DNA of 64,000 nucleotides from Streptomyces sp. NBC_01478. GTDB taxonomy: Bacteria; Actinomycetota; Actinomycetes; Streptomycetales; Streptomycetaceae. Where the stretch lies: positions 310,001-374,000 of the forward strand of contig NZ_CP109444.1 of assembly GCF_036227225.1 (NCBI RefSeq). Direction: 5' to 3'. The position numbers were made by a program, and so were the translations under genes. How positions within the stretch are numbered: the stretch's first letter is position 1; every line of letters begins with the position of its first letter. The notes beneath the pieces were generated by a model that was not told the origin of the DNA, made no database searches, and was given only the letters and a program-made list of their open reading frames with translations. Shown here piece after piece: positions 17,957 to 27,275 of this stretch.

Positions 17957-20343
17957 ACCTCTTCGGCACCGGCGCGCTCGGCCGGGTCGTCCGCTCCGGG
18001 GTGGGCCGACGCCGGGTGCAGACGGTGGTGATCGCCGTGGCCACCATGATGGCCGTCGCCGCGGCCGTCATCGCCGGGTCGCTCATCGTCGCCTCGAACG
18101 CCCCCTTCGACCACGCCTTCGCGAAGCAGCACGGTCCGCATATCACCGCGCAGTTCGATCCGGCCAAGGCGAGTGCGGCGCAACTGAGGGCGACGACGCG
18201 GCTGGACGGCGTCACCGCGAGCGCGGGGCCGTTTCCGTCGACGACCATCAGCCCGGTCGATCCGGACGGCGGGTACCTGCCGGACCTGAGTCTGGTCGGG
18301 CGGTCCGGTCCGCACGGCGATGTGGACGAACTGGACCTGCAGTCCGGCCGGTGGGCCGCGAAGCCGGGCGAGGTCGTTCTCTCCTCGTCGTTCAAAGGCC
18401 CCTTCCTGGAGCTCGGTTCCACCCTGAAGGCTTCGGACGCCGCCGACAGCCCGACCCTGAAGATCGTCGGCTTCGCGGTGTCGGCCGGCAGGACCGCCGA
18501 TGCCTGGGCGACCCCGGGGCAGGTCAGCGCGCTGGCCTCGAAGGACACCCCGGTCACGAATCAGATGCTCTACCGCTTCGACTCCGCGGGCACCAAGGCA
18601 CAGATCTCCGCAGACCGCGAGAAGCTCACCGCCGCCGTGCCGTCCGGGGCCCTGGTCGGCACCCAGTCCTACCTGGACACCAAGCGTGCCGCCGACACGG
18701 GCGCGGCGGCGACCATCCCGTTCATGGTGGCCTTCGGCGTGCTCGGCATCGTGATGTCCGTGATCATCATCAGCAGCGTGATCAGCGGCGCGGTCGGCGC
18801 CGGCCTGCGCAGGATCGGCATCCTCAAGGCCATCGGCTTCACCCCGCGCGAGGTCGTGCGGGCCTATGTGGCCCAGGCGCTGATCCCGGCAGGCGCCGGT
18901 ATCGCCCTCGGGGTCGTACTGGGCAATGTGCTGGCCGTTCCGCTGCTGGAGGACACCGAGCGGGTGTACGGCAGCGCCTCGCTGACAGTGGCCTGGTGGG
19001 TGGACGTCGTCGTACCGGCCGTCACGCTGCTGGTCGTCGGGATCGCGGCGCTGGTCCCCGCGCTGCGGGCCGGGAGGCTGCGCACGGTCGAGGCCATCGC
19101 GATCGGCCGGGCCCCCCGCACCGGGCGCGGCCAGTGGGCACACCGGGCGGCCGGGCGGCTGCCGCTGCCGCGGGCGGTGACCTACGGCTTCGCCAGTCCC
19201 TTCGCACATCCGGTCCGTACGGCCGCGATGCTGCTCGCGGTGGCCTTCGGCACGGTCGCGGCGACCTTCGCGGTGGGACTGACCTCGTCCCTGAACGCGG
19301 TCGGCACCGCGTCCGATCCCGAGGACCGCGCGGCGGTCACCGCCATCGTCGGCGGGCCGACCGTCCCGGGTGGCGCCGGAGGCGGAGTTCGCCACATGCG
19401 CCCCCAGGCAGGAAGTGCCGGTCTTCCGTCCGCCGACCCGGCGAAGGTCCGCGCCGCCATCGAAGCGCAGGCCGGCACGTCTTCGTACTACGGCATGTCC
19501 AAGGACGATGTCACCGTGGTGGGGATCTCCGGCTCGGTCCAGGCCACCCTCTACCAGGGCGATTCACGTCCCGGCAGCTACGAGATGATCTCCGGGCACT
19601 GGATCACCGGCGCGGGGCAGGTCGTCGTGCCCACAGGTTTCCTGGAACGGACCGACACCAAGATCGGCGACACGGTCCGGGTGACCCTCGGGAAGGACAC
19701 CCAGACCCTGAAGATCGTCGGCGAGGCCTTCGACACCTCGAACGACGGCCTGTCGATCCACGCGGACCTCGCCAGCTTCGCCGGGGCCAAGCCTCAGGTC
19801 TTCCAGATCGAGGTGAAGCCGGGCGTCTCCCCCGCCGCGTACGCCGAGAAGCTCCACACGGTGGTCGAGCCGATGGGCGGCGACGTCATCGCCAACTCCT
19901 CCTCGCCACAGGAGAACATGATCCTCGTCCTGGATGCGATCGCGGTGCTGCTCACCCTCATGCTGGTCTCCGTGGCAGGCCTCGGTGTGCTCAACTCCGT
20001 CGTCCTCGACACCCGCGAACGCGTCCACGACCTGGGCGTCTGCAAGGCACTCGGTATGTCGCCGCGGCAGACCGTGAGCCTCGTACTCGCCTCGGTGGCC
20101 GGGATCGGCGTGCTCGGCGGACTGCTCGGGGTACCTCTCGGGTTCGCGCTGCACGGCTTCGTGCTGCCGGTGATGGGGCACGCGGCGGGCACCGATCTGC
20201 CACCGTCGATCCTCGATGTGTACGACACTCCTCAGCTGGTGCTGCTGGGGCTGGCCGGCGTCGCGATCGCCATGCTGGGGGCGCTCCTCCCGGCCGGCTG
20301 GGCGGCCAAGGCCCGCACGGCGACGGCACTTCGCACGGAGTAG
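17953..20343 (+). CDS. FtsX-like ABC permease
   Basis: 796 residues, two FtsX/MacB-type halves. Each half has a membrane segment, a large external domain and three or more further helices, for example IPFMVAFGVLGIVMSVIIIS near residue 255 and IAVLLTLMLVSVAGLGVLN near 660. The RIGILKAIGFTPREVVRAY and LGVCKALGMSPRQTVSLVL motifs are the conserved cytoplasmic loops. With the ATPase it forms an exporter of a peptide, lipid or antibiotic, probably under the divergent two-component system. Confidence 0.9.
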   Translation: MNLFGTGALGRVVRSGVGRRRVQTVVIAVATMMAVAAAVIAGSLIVASNAPFDHAFAKQHGPHITAQFDPAKASAAQLRATTRLDGVTASAGPFPSTTISPVDPDGGYLPDLSLVGRSGPHGDVDELDLQSGRWAAKPGEVVLSSSFKGPFLELGSTLKASDAADSPTLKIVGFAVSAGRTADAWATPGQVSALASKDTPVTNQMLYRFDSAGTKAQISADREKLTAAVPSGALVGTQSYLDTKRAADTGAAATIPFMVAFGVLGIVMSVIIISSVISGAVGAGLRRIGILKAIGFTPREVVRAYVAQALIPAGAGIALGVVLGNVLAVPLLEDTERVYGSASLTVAWWVDVVVPAVTLLVVGIAALVPALRAGRLRTVEAIAIGRAPRTGRGQWAHRAAGRLPLPRAVTYGFASPFAHPVRTAAMLLAVAFGTVAATFAVGLTSSLNAVGTASDPEDRAAVTAIVGGPTVPGGAGGGVRHMRPQAGSAGLPSADPAKVRAAIEAQAGTSSYYGMSKDDVTVVGISGSVQATLYQGDSRPGSYEMISGHWITGAGQVVVPTGFLERTDTKIGDTVRVTLGKDTQTLKIVGEAFDTSNDGLSIHADLASFAGAKPQVFQIEVKPGVSPAAYAEKLHTVVEPMGGDVIANSSSPQENMILVLDAIAVLLTLMLVSVAGLGVLNSVVLDTRERVHDLGVCKALGMSPRQTVSLVLASVAGIGVLGGLLGVPLGFALHGFVLPVMGHAAGTDLPPSILDVYDTPQLVLLGLAGVAIAMLGALLPAGWAAKARTATALRTE

Positions 20344-20364
20344 GCCGTCAGCGCGCACCCTGGG

Positions 20365-20735
20365 ACTCGCCGGGGTTGCCCTCCTCGTGGGTGGCACAGG
20401 AGTGGCCGACACCATGGTCGTCTCCGTCCTGGAACGCCGCCGGGGAGGGGCTGCGCGGCGCTCCGGGCGCCGACCGAGGCCGGACACGCAGCCAGTTCCT
20501 CACCGAATCCGTCGTCCTGTCGGGGCTCGGCGGCCTGACCGGCACCGTGTTCGGCGCCCTGGCCACCGTCGGCTGTGCCCCCGCATCAGGGCTGGCCGTC
20601 GGTCGTTCCCCTCACTTCGGTGGCCGTCGGGCTCAGCGGCGCGATCCTGATCGGCGTGCTCGCCGGTGTCCGCCTCTTCGTCCACGCCCCCGCCCGACCC
20701 CCACCGCGGCCCTCGCAACGACTTTGCTCGGCGTT
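20365..20735 (+). pseudogene. Remnant of a MacB-like ABC permease C-terminus
   Basis: Fragments in shifting frames match the end of MacB-type permeases: GLAGVALLVGGTGVADTMVV followed by SVLERRR; then, in another frame, RSQFLTESVVLSGLGGLTGT; then HQGWPSVVPLTSVAVGLSGA. The usual stretch between the ERRR and FLTES motifs is scrambled and the last helix is frameshifted. There is no start, so this is the decayed tail of a second permease beside the intact one. Confidence 0.7.
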
Positions 20736-21109
20736 TGACCGGGCGGCTTGGTCGGGCCTCCTCGCCGCAGAGCGCTCGTTCCCCGGGTGCACATCGACAA
20801 CCCGGGGCCCGGCCGGTTCCTCTCGCGCGACCGCGAGCCGTCCACGCCGCCTGCCGCACTACTGTCACGAACCATCGGACACTTCGCAGGCAACCCTCGG
20901 CAAGAAGTCCCCGAAAAGTCCCCGACGCGACTCACGACGAGCCTGCCCATGACGAATCTGCAGGTCAAACGCGTGATCAACGGCCTCCGACATGTCCGTG
21001 GAATACAAGGAGACGGCTCGGGGTGGGCTTGCGGTGAACATCATCGAGTGTTGAAGGGTGATCCTCGTCGCGCGGGCCGGCGTTGCCGGTCGTCGCGATG
21101 CTCCTGGCG
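20736..21109. other. Non-coding left edge of the gene cluster
   Basis: Nothing with family motifs or clean codon bias was found between the permease remnant and the terminator-like hairpin that ends the biosynthetic operon. It is a plausible left boundary of the cluster. Confidence 0.4.
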
Positions 21110-21142
21110 GCCCAGCGACACTTCACCTCGGCATCGCTGGGC
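21110..21142 (-). terminator. Candidate terminator of the minus-strand operon
   Basis: The arms GCCCAGCG (21110-21117) and CGCTGGGC (21135-21142) form a perfect 8-bp stem eight bases past the stop of the thioesterase gene, the last gene of the long minus-strand operon. It has no U-tract. Confidence 0.5.
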
Positions 21143-21149
21143 TCACCAT

Positions 21150-21956
21150 CTAGGGAGTGAGTTCCTGGCATGCGGCCAGGCGCGTGGCAATGAGGTCCAG
21201 CACCGCAGCCTGCTCCGGCAGCAGGAAGAAGTGTCCGCCGGGGAACACCTCCAGGGCGAAGTGCGAGGATGTCAGGTTCCGCCACTGGGCGGCCAGGGCG
21301 GGGGTGGCCATCGGGTCGTCGGCACCGGTGAGCGCCGTGATCGGAGTGGTCAGCGGCGGACCGACTGTCGGACGGTAGGACTGGAGCATCCGGAAGTCGT
21401 TGCGGATGTAGGGCAGGAAGATCTTGCGCATCCCGGGGTCGGCCAGGAGTTCGGCCTCGGTGCCGCCAAGACGCGCCAGATGACGGACCACCTCCTCGTC
21501 GTCTGCGTCCGCGATGCCGACGTCGGGACGGCTGTGGGCCTGGAACGTGTCGCTCCGCGCATCGCCCGGAGTCCACGGCGCGATCTGCCCCGAGGCGAAC
21601 AGGTGCACCGGCGGCGCGCCGCGCTCGTCGAGGCGCCGCGCCACCTCGTAGGCGATGAAAGCGCCCATGCTGTGGCCGAACAGGGCCAGCGGCCGGTCGA
21701 GCAGTGGGGCCAGGTGGTCCACGATGTGTCCGGCCATGGTCAGGACGTCGTCGACCAACGGTGCCATCCGGCGCTCGCCCCGTCCCGGGTACTGCACCGC
21801 GTGCAGTTCGACCAGGGGCGGCAGTCCCTGGTGCCATGGCCGGTAGAAGGCCGCCGATCCCCCGGCATGCGGAAAGCAGACCATGCGGACCTGGGCATCG
21901 AGCCGCTCGTCGTAGCCGCGGAGCCATTCGGACGAGGTGTTGATCGGCGTGCTCAT
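21150..21956 (-). CDS. Type II thioesterase
   Basis: 268 residues, the usual size for the family. It shows VCFPHAGGSAAFYRPWH at the N-terminus, the nucleophile elbow GHSMGA at about residue 94, and the catalytic His in FPGGHFFLL at about 243, with an Asp in GADDP. Type II thioesterases clear wrongly loaded carrier domains in NRPS and PKS lines. No module in the window has a fused TE domain, so this enzyme may also take part in release, but that is inference. The start lies five bases after the monooxygenase stop. Confidence 0.93.
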   Translation of the reverse strand: MSTPINTSSEWLRGYDERLDAQVRMVCFPHAGGSAAFYRPWHQGLPPLVELHAVQYPGRGERRMAPLVDDVLTMAGHIVDHLAPLLDRPLALFGHSMGAFIAYEVARRLDERGAPPVHLFASGQIAPWTPGDARSDTFQAHSRPDVGIADADDEEVVRHLARLGGTEAELLADPGMRKIFLPYIRNDFRMLQSYRPTVGPPLTTPITALTGADDPMATPALAAQWRNLTSSHFALEVFPGGHFFLLPEQAAVLDLIATRLAACQELTP

Positions 21957-21960
21957 CGGA

Positions 21961-22953
21961 TCACCCGGCCTGCGTATAGGCGTGGTTCAGGGCGGTCGTG
22001 GTGTGGTGCAGGTCCTCTTGCTCCACGACGTCGTCCAGGATCAGGGTGCTCACTCCGAGCGCGATGTACCGCTGGAGCATCGCACCGACGTCGGCGTAGG
22101 TCCCGACCAGGTACGGGCAGAACGTCTGGTAGGCCCGGAACGGATAGAGCCAGTAGACCCCCTTCGGCTCGTGCGAGCGCAGCGCGTCGCGCGAAAGCTT
22201 CAGATGCCAGTGCGACTCGACCTTGCCGACGGCCCATTCGTGCAGTTTCTCCCCCGACTCGCTCGAAGGGAACCGCTCGTGGGCGACCCGCCACGCCTCC
22301 TCGGCGTCGTCGCGGGCGATGACGCCGAAGCGCACCCCGCAGCCGGCCAACGGCCGGTCGCCCTGGTAGCTGTCTATCTGGTGCGGGTAGGAGAGCCGGT
22401 CCACGCCGAGCATCTGCGCGGCATCGCGGCAGTCGTCGGAGGCGCCCGAGACATACAGGTCCGGCGCCAGGGCGGGATCGGCCGGCGGGCTGACGGCGGC
22501 GGCGTCCAAGGCGTAGTACTTGCCGGTGTACGTCACCGCCGACGGCGCTGCCGTCAGCTGCCGGATGATGTCGCCGTACTCGGCCAGCCGGTCGTAGCGC
22601 TCCCGGTGGCCCAGTTCGCAGCCCAGTTCCCGCAGGTGCTTGGAGAACCCGCCGGTGACCAGGTTCAGGTCGACGCGCCGCCCGTAGAGGAACGCCAGGG
22701 TGCTGATCGTCTTGGCGACGGCGAACGGGTGGGCGTCCACAGGGTTGACCGCGACCAGGGGGACGAACCGCTCGGTGTTGTCGATGGCGAGCTGCGCCGC
22801 GGCCCAGGCGTCCACGAGTGTGTTGTCGGTGTAGACCAGCGCGCCGCGAAAGCCCGCCTGCTCGGTCCAGCGGGCCACGTCGACGACCCGGCGGCGGTAT
22901 TCCTGCGGTGTCCGATCCTGCCAGGAAGGCATCGTTGTATAGACGGTCAGCAC
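21961..22953 (-). CDS. Luciferase-like (LLM) flavin-dependent monooxygenase
   Basis: 330 residues with the TIM-barrel pattern of the bacterial luciferase/alkanesulfonate monooxygenase family: early strand GALVYTDNTLVDAW, then RVDLNLVTGGFSKHLRELG, a GHRERYDRLAEY helix and DLYVSGASDDC for flavin binding. Family members use reduced FMN and oxygen. SsuD- and MupA-like members hydroxylate or oxidise carbon or hetero-atoms on carrier-bound intermediates. The flavin reductase of the opposite operon could supply reduced FMN. It has no fused carrier or A domain. Confidence 0.85.
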   Translation of the reverse strand: MLTVYTTMPSWQDRTPQEYRRRVVDVARWTEQAGFRGALVYTDNTLVDAWAAAQLAIDNTERFVPLVAVNPVDAHPFAVAKTISTLAFLYGRRVDLNLVTGGFSKHLRELGCELGHRERYDRLAEYGDIIRQLTAAPSAVTYTGKYYALDAAAVSPPADPALAPDLYVSGASDDCRDAAQMLGVDRLSYPHQIDSYQGDRPLAGCGVRFGVIARDDAEEAWRVAHERFPSSESGEKLHEWAVGKVESHWHLKLSRDALRSHEPKGVYWLYPFRAYQTFCPYLVGTYADVGAMLQRYIALGVSTLILDDVVEQEDLHHTTTALNHAYTQAG

Positions 22954-23013
22954 TGTTCGCGATCCCTCTCTTCGACTTTCGGGTGCTGCTCTGGGGCCGG
23001 CGCTCCCGGCCGG

Positions 23014-24543
23014 TCAGGGCCGCGTGAGCTTGGCCTGCTCGGCGACGAGCTTCGCCACGATGGCGCGGTCGATCTTGCCGTTGGGGTTGAGGGGCATGGA
23101 TTCCACGTGCAGGAACACGTGCGGCACCAGGTGGACCGGCATTCCCGCGGCCAGCGTGCGGCGCAGGTCGGCCTCGCGGGCGGGCTCACCGGTGTAGCAG
23201 GCCATCAGCTCGGTGGCGTCGCGGTGCTGCACCGGCACGACGATGGCCTCCCGCACGCCGGGATGACGGCGCAGCAGGGTCTCGAATTCGCCGAGCTCGA
23301 CCCGGTAGCCGCGGATCTTGACTTGGTTGTCGAGGCGGCCGAGGTGGACCAGGCTGCCGTCGTCTTCGCGGCGGACCCGGTCGCCGGTGCGGTAGTAGTG
23401 CGCCTCGCTCGGCGCGCCGCCGTCGTGGCCGAGGAAGCGGTTGGCGTTGTCGCGCGCGTCCAGGTAGCCGTCGAAACGCTGCGGACCGCGGACACACAGC
23501 TCGCCGTCGTCGGTGACGACGTACTCCAGGCCCGGGTAGACGACGCCGATCGGCACCGTGTCGTTCACGGTCTCCGGCCAGTCTCGGCGCTCCTTCGGCA
23601 GGCGGAACTCCGCGCACGCCAGCGTCAATTCGGTCGGGCCGTAAATGTTCTCCACGACCGATTCGGAGGCGAATCCGCTCCATGCCTCGGCCTGCGCGTA
23701 GGTGAACTGCTCACCGCAGAACACGCTGTAGCGCAGCCCGGGCACCCGGCCCGCGGACAGACCGCCGAGCCCAGCGGCGGCCGAGACCGCCGAGGGCACC
23801 GAGAACCAGTGCGTGAGCCGCCGGTTCACCGCGTAGTCGACGGGGCTCAGCAGTTCGGCCGCTTCGGGCACGACCAGCGTCGCACCGCCGCCCCAGGTGA
23901 CGAAGAGGTCGTACACCGACAGGTCAAAGGTCAGGTCGAAGGTGTGCGACATGCGGCAGCCCGGGCCGACCTCATAGCGGGGGACGGTGTGCGCCAGGAA
24001 TGCCAGGACGTTGCGGTGGCGGATCGGCACGCCCTTGGGCCGCCCGGTGGAGCCAGAGGTGAACAACAGGTAGGCGATATCGTCGGGGCCGGCGGACGAC
24101 AGCGGCAGCGAACCGTCCGGGACGGCGGCCAGGAGTTCCTCGTCGGTCAGCGGCAGCACCGGCCGTGCCGGCGCGGTGCCGGAGGGGCAGTGTTCGAGCC
24201 ATTGCTGCCCGGACGCGTCGGCGATGATCACGTCGACGTCGGCCAGCTCGCAGATGGCGGTGTTGCGCCGCGGCGGATACTTGAGGTTCAACGGCACGAC
24301 CTGCGCGCCCAGGCGCAGTGCCGCGAGATACCCGGCGTAGGCGACACCGCTGCGTGCGGCCAGCAGGGCCACCGAGCGGACGCGGCCGTATGCGGCGGTG
24401 ACGCTCTCGGCCAGGGCCTCGGCCGCGCGCTCCAGCTCGGCGTAGCTGATCGACGACGCGGACAGTTCGACGGCCGGCAGCTCGGGGTGGCGCCGTGCTG
24501 TGGCGGCGAAGACGTTGTGGAGGGTGCTGATGTGGTCCTGCAT
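23014..24543 (-). CDS. Stand-alone amino-acid adenylation enzyme
   Basis: 509 residues with a full set of adenylation motifs: [15 protein letters not shown] (A3), NIYGPTE (A5), YRTGDRVRR (A7), [15 protein letters not shown] (A8) and NPNGKIDR with the A10 Lys. No carrier domain follows. By alignment to the PheA pocket I read the code as D-L-Y-F-V-C-I-L-A-K, which matches no code I know. It is a close paralogue of the enzyme at 53544-55097. Stand-alone A proteins of this kind (for example VinM of vicenistatin biosynthesis) load free carriers. It probably serves one of the A-less modules. The start has GGGAAGG upstream. Confidence 0.88.
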   Translation of the reverse strand: MQDHISTLHNVFAATARRHPELPAVELSASSISYAELERAAEALAESVTAAYGRVRSVALLAARSGVAYAGYLAALRLGAQVVPLNLKYPPRRNTAICELADVDVIIADASGQQWLEHCPSGTAPARPVLPLTDEELLAAVPDGSLPLSSAGPDDIAYLLFTSGSTGRPKGVPIRHRNVLAFLAHTVPRYEVGPGCRMSHTFDLTFDLSVYDLFVTWGGGATLVVPEAAELLSPVDYAVNRRLTHWFSVPSAVSAAAGLGGLSAGRVPGLRYSVFCGEQFTYAQAEAWSGFASESVVENIYGPTELTLACAEFRLPKERRDWPETVNDTVPIGVVYPGLEYVVTDDGELCVRGPQRFDGYLDARDNANRFLGHDGGAPSEAHYYRTGDRVRREDDGSLVHLGRLDNQVKIRGYRVELGEFETLLRRHPGVREAIVVPVQHRDATELMACYTGEPAREADLRRTLAAGMPVHLVPHVFLHVESMPLNPNGKIDRAIVAKLVAEQAKLTRP

Positions 24544-24575
24544 GTCGACCTTCCCGGTCAGGAGTGGAGACGGGC

Positions 24576-27275
24576 TCAGGCTTCGGAGGCGAGGAGCAGC
24601 CGCGCGATGTCGGCCAGGCGGCCGTCGCCCGCGGCTTCACGGGCGGCGAACCAGGCGGCCTGCCCGGCGGGGGTCGGCCGATCGAACAGCACACGCACCG
24701 GGACGGTGAGGCGGAAGATCTCCGTCAACTGCGAGGCGACCTCCAGAGCGGTGGCCGATTCGGCACCGAGGGCGAACAGGTCGGCGTGGACGCCGATGGC
24801 GTCGCGGGCCAGAGCATCGGCCCAGATCTCGACCAGGAGCTCCGCGAAGGGCGACGCGGTACCGTCGTCGGCCGCGTCGCCGATGGTCGGGACGGCACCG
24901 GCCTCCTCGACCATGCCGCGCTCGTCGAGCACGGCCTCGTACGCGGCGTCGGGGTCTTCAGGCAACGGCCGCCCGGCGAGCGTGCGCCGATCGACCTTGC
25001 CGCTGGGGGTCAGCGGCAGCGCGGTGACGGCGACGCAGGCGAACGGCACCATGTGCCCGGGCAGAATCCGCACCAGATCGCTGCGCAGCGTCCGCGGCGG
25101 GACATCACAGCCCTCGGCGAGCAGGTAGTAGGCGATGATCTGCTTGTCCGACGCCCCCTCCCGCACGACGACGACGGCCTCGGCCAGCCCGTCCTGAGTC
25201 AGGATCTGCGCCTCGACCTCGCCGAGCTCGACCCGGAAGCCACGGATCTTGACCTGCCCGTCGCGGCGGCCGAGGCACTGGATCCGGCCGTCAGGGAGCC
25301 GTGTTCCGAAGTCGCCCGTGCGGTAGGTCCGGACCCTGGTCCGCCCAGCGGCGTCCCGGGCGTGCCGGGCACCGGCAGAACCGACAGGCCCGACGCCCGG
25401 ATCGCGGACCACGAAACGCTCGGCGGTCAGGTCGGGCCGGCCCAGATACCCGTCGGCCAGCGGCACGCCGGAGACGCAGATCTCGCCGGGTACACCGTCC
25501 GGCAGGGGTTGCAGCCGCTCGTCGAGGATCTCCACCACCGCGCGGTCGATCGGAACCCCGATCGCCGGCAGCTCCGGCCAGTCGGCCGGGTCGGCGGACA
25601 AGCGCTCGGCGGTGACGACGTGGGTTTCCGAAGGGCCGTACTGATTCTCCAGCGACGCGCCTGTGCGGTGGAAGAACTCGCGCACGGCCGGACTGACGTG
25701 TAGCTGCTCCCCCGCCGTGATGACTTCGCGCAGGGCCGAGGGGTAGCGCCCGGAGTGCAGGGACACCTCGGCAAGCTGCTGAAGGGCGACGAAGGGCAGG
25801 AACAATCGGTGCACGCTCTGCTCGGTCAGCCAGTCGGCGAGCCGGTCCGGATCGCGGCGGACCTCGTCAGTGATCAGCACCAGAGTGCCGCCGGTGCCCC
25901 AGGTGGCGAACATCTCCTGGAAGGCGACGTCGAAGCTGAACGCCGCGAACTGGAGGGTGTTCCAGCCGGGGCCGGCCTGCGAGTGGCGGAACTGCCAGTC
26001 CAGCAGGGACGCGAGCGGCCGGTGCGGCATGCCGACGCCCTTGGGCAGACCGGTCGAGCCGGAGGTGTAGATGACGTAGCAGAGGTCTGCGGTGGTGGTC
26101 GGGGTGTGCGGCGCGGACCACACATCCACTGGGAGGCCCGGCGCGTCCACGAGCATTTCGTGCAGATCGATGACGCGGACGCCCTCGGGAACGGTGAGCG
26201 CACCGTCGATTCCGGCCGGGCCGATCAGGACTTCGGCGCGGCTGTCGGTGAGCATGTGGTCCAGGCGCTCGCGGGGATACGCCGAATCGAGCGGCACATA
26301 TCCGGCTCCGCTCTTGAGGATCGCCAGCAGCGCGACGATCAGTTCGGGGCAGCGCGGCCCGGACAGCGCAACGACGCGTGCGGGACCGATCCGGCCGGCG
26401 CACCGGTCGGCGGCAGCCTTCAGCTCCGCGTAAGTCATCTCGCCGCCGTCCCAACGCAGCGCCTGGGCCTCGGGGTACCTTGCGGCGGCGCGGTCGAACA
26501 GCTCATGCGCGGTGACGTCCCACTCGCTCGTCCCGGACATCTCGTCGGCCTCGGCGGCGGGATTCCGTATCGGCGACGACACCAGAGGCAACAGGCCGAT
26601 CGGCGTCTTCACGTCATGGATCGCCGCGCGCAGGAGTTCGAGGTAGCTCGCGACAATGCGTTCGGCCGTGTCCGGCGCATAACGCAGGCCGTCGTATTCC
26701 AACGAGCCACGGCGCCCGTTCTCGCTGTCGAAGGCGAACACGAGATCCAGCGGAAGCTCGCCGCCGCCGATCAGGACGGCGGCCCGGCAGACGTCCTCCC
26801 AGGCGATGACGGCCTGCTCACCGGTCACGAACTCCCCGCCGGCCGCGTCCCGCAGATCGGAGGCGGCCCGCAGGGCGAGGTCTGAGAACGCGGTGTCCAG
26901 ATCGAGGGACTGCCGCAGCGGTGCCCACGAACCGTCCCGCCCGGCACCGACCACGATCTCCTCGACCCCGGCGTTCTCCCAGGGCGAGGCGACCCGGTAC
27001 AGAAGCGCCTGCAGCCCGGCGGCCAACGTCGCGAGCACCGGGACGCCCTGCTCCCGCACGACAGCCGCGAGGCCGTCGGCAAGGTCGTCCGGGATCTCGA
27101 ACACCAGCGTCGAACGCCGCTGTTCGGGCAGGCGGTGCGGTACGCCGCGGTCGGCGGGCCACGTGGTGGCAGGCGGTGCGCCATGAAGCCGGTCGAGCAG
27201 CGTTGCGCGTGCGGCATCACAAACCTGCGACACCGATGCGCCGGGGGCCGGAATCGTCGAGGGGACGACGTTCAT
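24576..27275 (-). CDS. NRPS: partial C, A (proline-like), PCP
   Basis: 899 residues. Residues ~40-245 resemble only the C-terminal half of a condensation domain; the HHxxxDG motif is absent. The A domain spans ~260-770: CYVIYTSGSTGLPKGV, FSFDVAFQEMF, NQYGPSETHVV, YRTGDFGTR and GQVKIRGFRVELGEVE. My reading of the pocket code is D-V-Q-L-I-A-Q-V-V-K, differing from the textbook proline code only at position 322 (Q for H). The PCP (~805-870) carries its Ser in LGAESATALEV. There is no thioesterase. ATGA overlap with the preceding NRPS. Because the C domain is incomplete, this may be a loading unit or a trans-acting module. Confidence 0.9.
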   Translation of the reverse strand: MNVVPSTIPAPGASVSQVCDAARATLLDRLHGAPPATTWPADRGVPHRLPEQRRSTLVFEIPDDLADGLAAVVREQGVPVLATLAAGLQALLYRVASPWENAGVEEIVVGAGRDGSWAPLRQSLDLDTAFSDLALRAASDLRDAAGGEFVTGEQAVIAWEDVCRAAVLIGGGELPLDLVFAFDSENGRRGSLEYDGLRYAPDTAERIVASYLELLRAAIHDVKTPIGLLPLVSSPIRNPAAEADEMSGTSEWDVTAHELFDRAAARYPEAQALRWDGGEMTYAELKAAADRCAGRIGPARVVALSGPRCPELIVALLAILKSGAGYVPLDSAYPRERLDHMLTDSRAEVLIGPAGIDGALTVPEGVRVIDLHEMLVDAPGLPVDVWSAPHTPTTTADLCYVIYTSGSTGLPKGVGMPHRPLASLLDWQFRHSQAGPGWNTLQFAAFSFDVAFQEMFATWGTGGTLVLITDEVRRDPDRLADWLTEQSVHRLFLPFVALQQLAEVSLHSGRYPSALREVITAGEQLHVSPAVREFFHRTGASLENQYGPSETHVVTAERLSADPADWPELPAIGVPIDRAVVEILDERLQPLPDGVPGEICVSGVPLADGYLGRPDLTAERFVVRDPGVGPVGSAGARHARDAAGRTRVRTYRTGDFGTRLPDGRIQCLGRRDGQVKIRGFRVELGEVEAQILTQDGLAEAVVVVREGASDKQIIAYYLLAEGCDVPPRTLRSDLVRILPGHMVPFACVAVTALPLTPSGKVDRRTLAGRPLPEDPDAAYEAVLDERGMVEEAGAVPTIGDAADDGTASPFAELLVEIWADALARDAIGVHADLFALGAESATALEVASQLTEIFRLTVPVRVLFDRPTPAGQAAWFAAREAAGDGRLADIARLLLASEA

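Noticed and set aside
21937..25128. Open frame of 1,063 codons on the plus strand opposite the LLM, A and NRPS genes
   Set aside because: It is the antisense shadow of genes with complete domain motifs; its translation is rich in Arg, Gly, Asp and Val and matches no family. Similar long shadows at 28622-31390 and 41727-44756 were dropped for the same reason.
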